Below are positions 62,757 through 64,000 of a DNA stretch of 64,000 bases, piece after piece. The notes under the pieces were generated by a model that had not been told where the DNA came from, searched no databases, and saw only the letters and a program-made list of their open reading frames with translations. This DNA is from Rhizobium sp. WSM4643 (GTDB taxonomy: Bacteria > Pseudomonadota > Alphaproteobacteria > Rhizobiales > Rhizobiaceae). The DNA lies in the NCBI RefSeq assembly GCF_025152745.1, contig NZ_CP104040.1, positions 4,785,501 to 4,849,500 on the forward strand, written 5' to 3'. How positions within the stretch are numbered: the stretch's first letter is position 1; every line of letters starts with the position of its first letter. Both the position numbers and the translations under genes were made by a program.

Positions 62757-64000
62757 TTAGCTGGTCAGCCGCTCCTCGACACGCTCCTGCGATCCGAGGG
62801 CGAAGAAATCGTCGAAGGACGCGATCGGAACCTGTTCGGTCAGCTTCGAGACGAAGTCGTCCGAGCCGAGCTCCTCCTCGATCGCCTCGACCTCAGCCGA
62901 AAGCGGCCGGTCGACCGTATAGAAATCCGCATGTTTGCGCACGACCTCATAGAGCATGGCGGCGACACCCTTCGGCTCATCGCCGAGAATGTCGATTGCC
63001 TGGGCAGACAGCAGCGCCTCGAGGGCTGCGAGACGCTTCAGCGCCCGCATCTGCCGGTCGAAGCGCTCGATGACGAGCGGCAGGAAGGCAGCTTCGTCCT
63101 CCAGCCCGGCCGCAACAACCAGTGACTGGGCCGACACGGGATTGGACATCGACAGCACGCGCGAGAAGATCTCGCCGGCAAGTTTGATGATCGGCCCGAA
63201 ACCGGTGGCAATCCGCCCCGGCGGCACGAGATTGACCGGCAGGTCGCGCCGCTGGCCGTTGCCGAGAATGACGCACCGGTTGAAGGCGTTGCGCGCTGCA
63301 TGCGCCATACAGAGTGCTGCCGATTCGAGCAGGATTGTCACATCGAGCGGCAGCGAACCGCCCGACGTCATCACCCGGCCTTCGACCACGACGGGATTGT
63401 CGTCCGAGCGCCCGGTGGCGGCAAGGATCTTGTGGCCGGTCGATAAGAGGTTTTCGATCACCGCGCCGAACACCTGCGCGATCATGCGCAGGCTGAGCGG
63501 ATCCTGCACATGCGTTGCAACGGGCCAGTTCCATTCGTCGGCGGCATTGCAAAGCCAGGCGCCGATCAACGCTTCGCGCGCCGTTCCGACATGCCGGACC
63601 GCCTTCCAGGGATCGCGGGAAGCACCGAGCGCGCCGGCCGCCATCATCGCCGTTGCCAGCAGGACGCGGATCGAGGCAGCAGCATTGCGCGTCGTTTCCG
63701 CCGCCGAGGCAAAGCTCACCGCATTGATGCTGAGCGAGGCGAGGCTATCGCGCGGCGCCATCTGCATCGGTTCCAGCCCGGCCGCCTGGAAAGCCTCGGC
63801 CGCCTGCATCCGGTTGCCGCGATAGATCGCTTCGCCGACGCCGGTCAATACCGCGCCGATCTGTCCCATCAGGCCGATATCCGCACAGCCGATCGAGCCG
63901 GTACGGCGCACGACCGGAATGAGATCGGCCTCGAGCATCCTGATATAGGCCTGGATCAGCTCCGGCGTGCAGCCGACTTGGCCGGTCAACGCCGTGTTGA
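62757..64000 (-). CDS. MIO-less aromatic amino acid lyase homologue, probable ergothionase (partial)
   Basis: At least 413 aa visible; the 5' end is beyond the window, with about 100 aa missing relative to histidine ammonia-lyase. The fold family is clear from VQDPLSLRMIAQVFGAVIENL, SDDNPVVVEGRVMTSGG and LSINAVSFASAAETTRNA. The MIO prosthetic group forms from Ala-Ser-Gly in GSxGASGDLAPL; here the same place reads GSIGCADIGLMGQIG, so no MIO can form. Ergothionase, which eliminates trimethylamine from ergothioneine, is a lyase of this fold reported to work without MIO. First visible gene of the operon. Confidence 0.72.
   Translation of the reverse strand, partial: NTALTGQVGCTPELIQAYIRMLEADLIPVVRRTGSIGCADIGLMGQIGAVLTGVGEAIYRGNRMQAAEAFQAAGLEPMQMAPRDSLASLSINAVSFASAAETTRNAAASIRVLLATAMMAAGALGASRDPWKAVRHVGTAREALIGAWLCNAADEWNWPVATHVQDPLSLRMIAQVFGAVIENLLSTGHKILAATGRSDDNPVVVEGRVMTSGGSLPLDVTILLESAALCMAHAARNAFNRCVILGNGQRRDLPVNLVPPGRIATGFGPIIKLAGEIFSRVLSMSNPVSAQSLVVAAGLEDEAAFLPLVIERFDRQMRALKRLAALEALLSAQAIDILGDEPKGVAAMLYEVVRKHADFYTVDRPLSAEVEAIEEELGSDDFVSKLTEQVPIASFDDFFALGSQERVEERLTS

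Noticed and set aside
56687..64000. Standard histidine-utilisation (hut) operon
   Set aside because: No imidazolonepropionase or formiminoglutamase is present, and the lyase and urocanase homologues both lack hallmark catalytic residues. The hydantoinase, carbamoylase and DUF917 genes fit a thiohydantoin route better.

Overview
The window looks like chromosomal DNA of a fast-growing Rhizobium, probably the R. etli / R. leguminosarum group. The basis is high GC, PmtA-type phospholipid methyltransferase, the rsmI-yraN-gshB-comM order, many ATGA or TGATG coupled gene pairs, and several copies of short mosaic palindromic intergenic repeats of the kind known as RIMEs. I assign the species from remembered gene content, not from a search. 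I saw no rRNA, tRNA, CRISPR array, intact insertion sequence or phage genes.

Layout. 1-2.7 kb: TetR regulator divergent from an aldehyde dehydrogenase and a GFA-family protein, next to the 3' end of guaA. 3.0-4.6 kb: guaA. 4.8-9.1 kb: ribose/xylose-type ABC importer whose two permeases are fused in one polypeptide. 9.2-11.6 kb: MTA/SAH nucleosidase, thioesterase and a DUF2252 protein. 11.7-16.8 kb: four-gene periplasmic imelysin / di-heme oxidoreductase / imelysin / DUF1513 operon, probably linked to iron. 17-31 kb: mostly housekeeping genes (RsmB-type methyltransferase, RlpA-like protein, queG, uppP, pyrF, pmtA, dnaN, rsmI, yraN). 31-44 kb: gshB, comM, cysK, dps, exporters, two Lrp/AsnC regulators, dut, prfC, two LysR/GST-type or RidA-type divergent pairs. 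44-56.7 kb: S10 carboxypeptidase, CynX-like transporter with its GntR regulator, a 23-codon peptide gene, pirin, class II amidotransferase, coaBC, two SDRs, two damaged LysR genes, MFS and VOC genes.

56.7-64 kb is the most interesting part. It is one minus-strand operon: an ammonia-lyase-fold protein without the MIO-forming Ala-Ser-Gly, a cyclic amidohydrolase, an M20 N-carbamoyl amino acid hydrolase, a DUF917 protein, a small TfoX-N protein and a urocanase homologue with Ala at the essential Cys position. Together these match, step by step, the ergothioneine degradation route described in Burkholderia sp. HME13: ergothioneine to thiourocanate plus trimethylamine, hydration to a thiohydantoin propionate, desulfuration to hydantoin-5-propionate, ring opening to N-carbamoylglutamate, then glutamate. 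Ordinary annotation would call it a histidine-utilisation or hydantoin cluster. The ergothioneine assignment is inference from gene content and active-site substitutions.

Smaller points of interest are the 23-codon peptide gene with its own promoter and terminator, a 43-bp dyad over the GntR start, an about eight-copy 7-bp tandem repeat touching the cysK stop codon, a single-base frameshift in one LysR gene and a collapsed LysR remnant about 100 bp further on.
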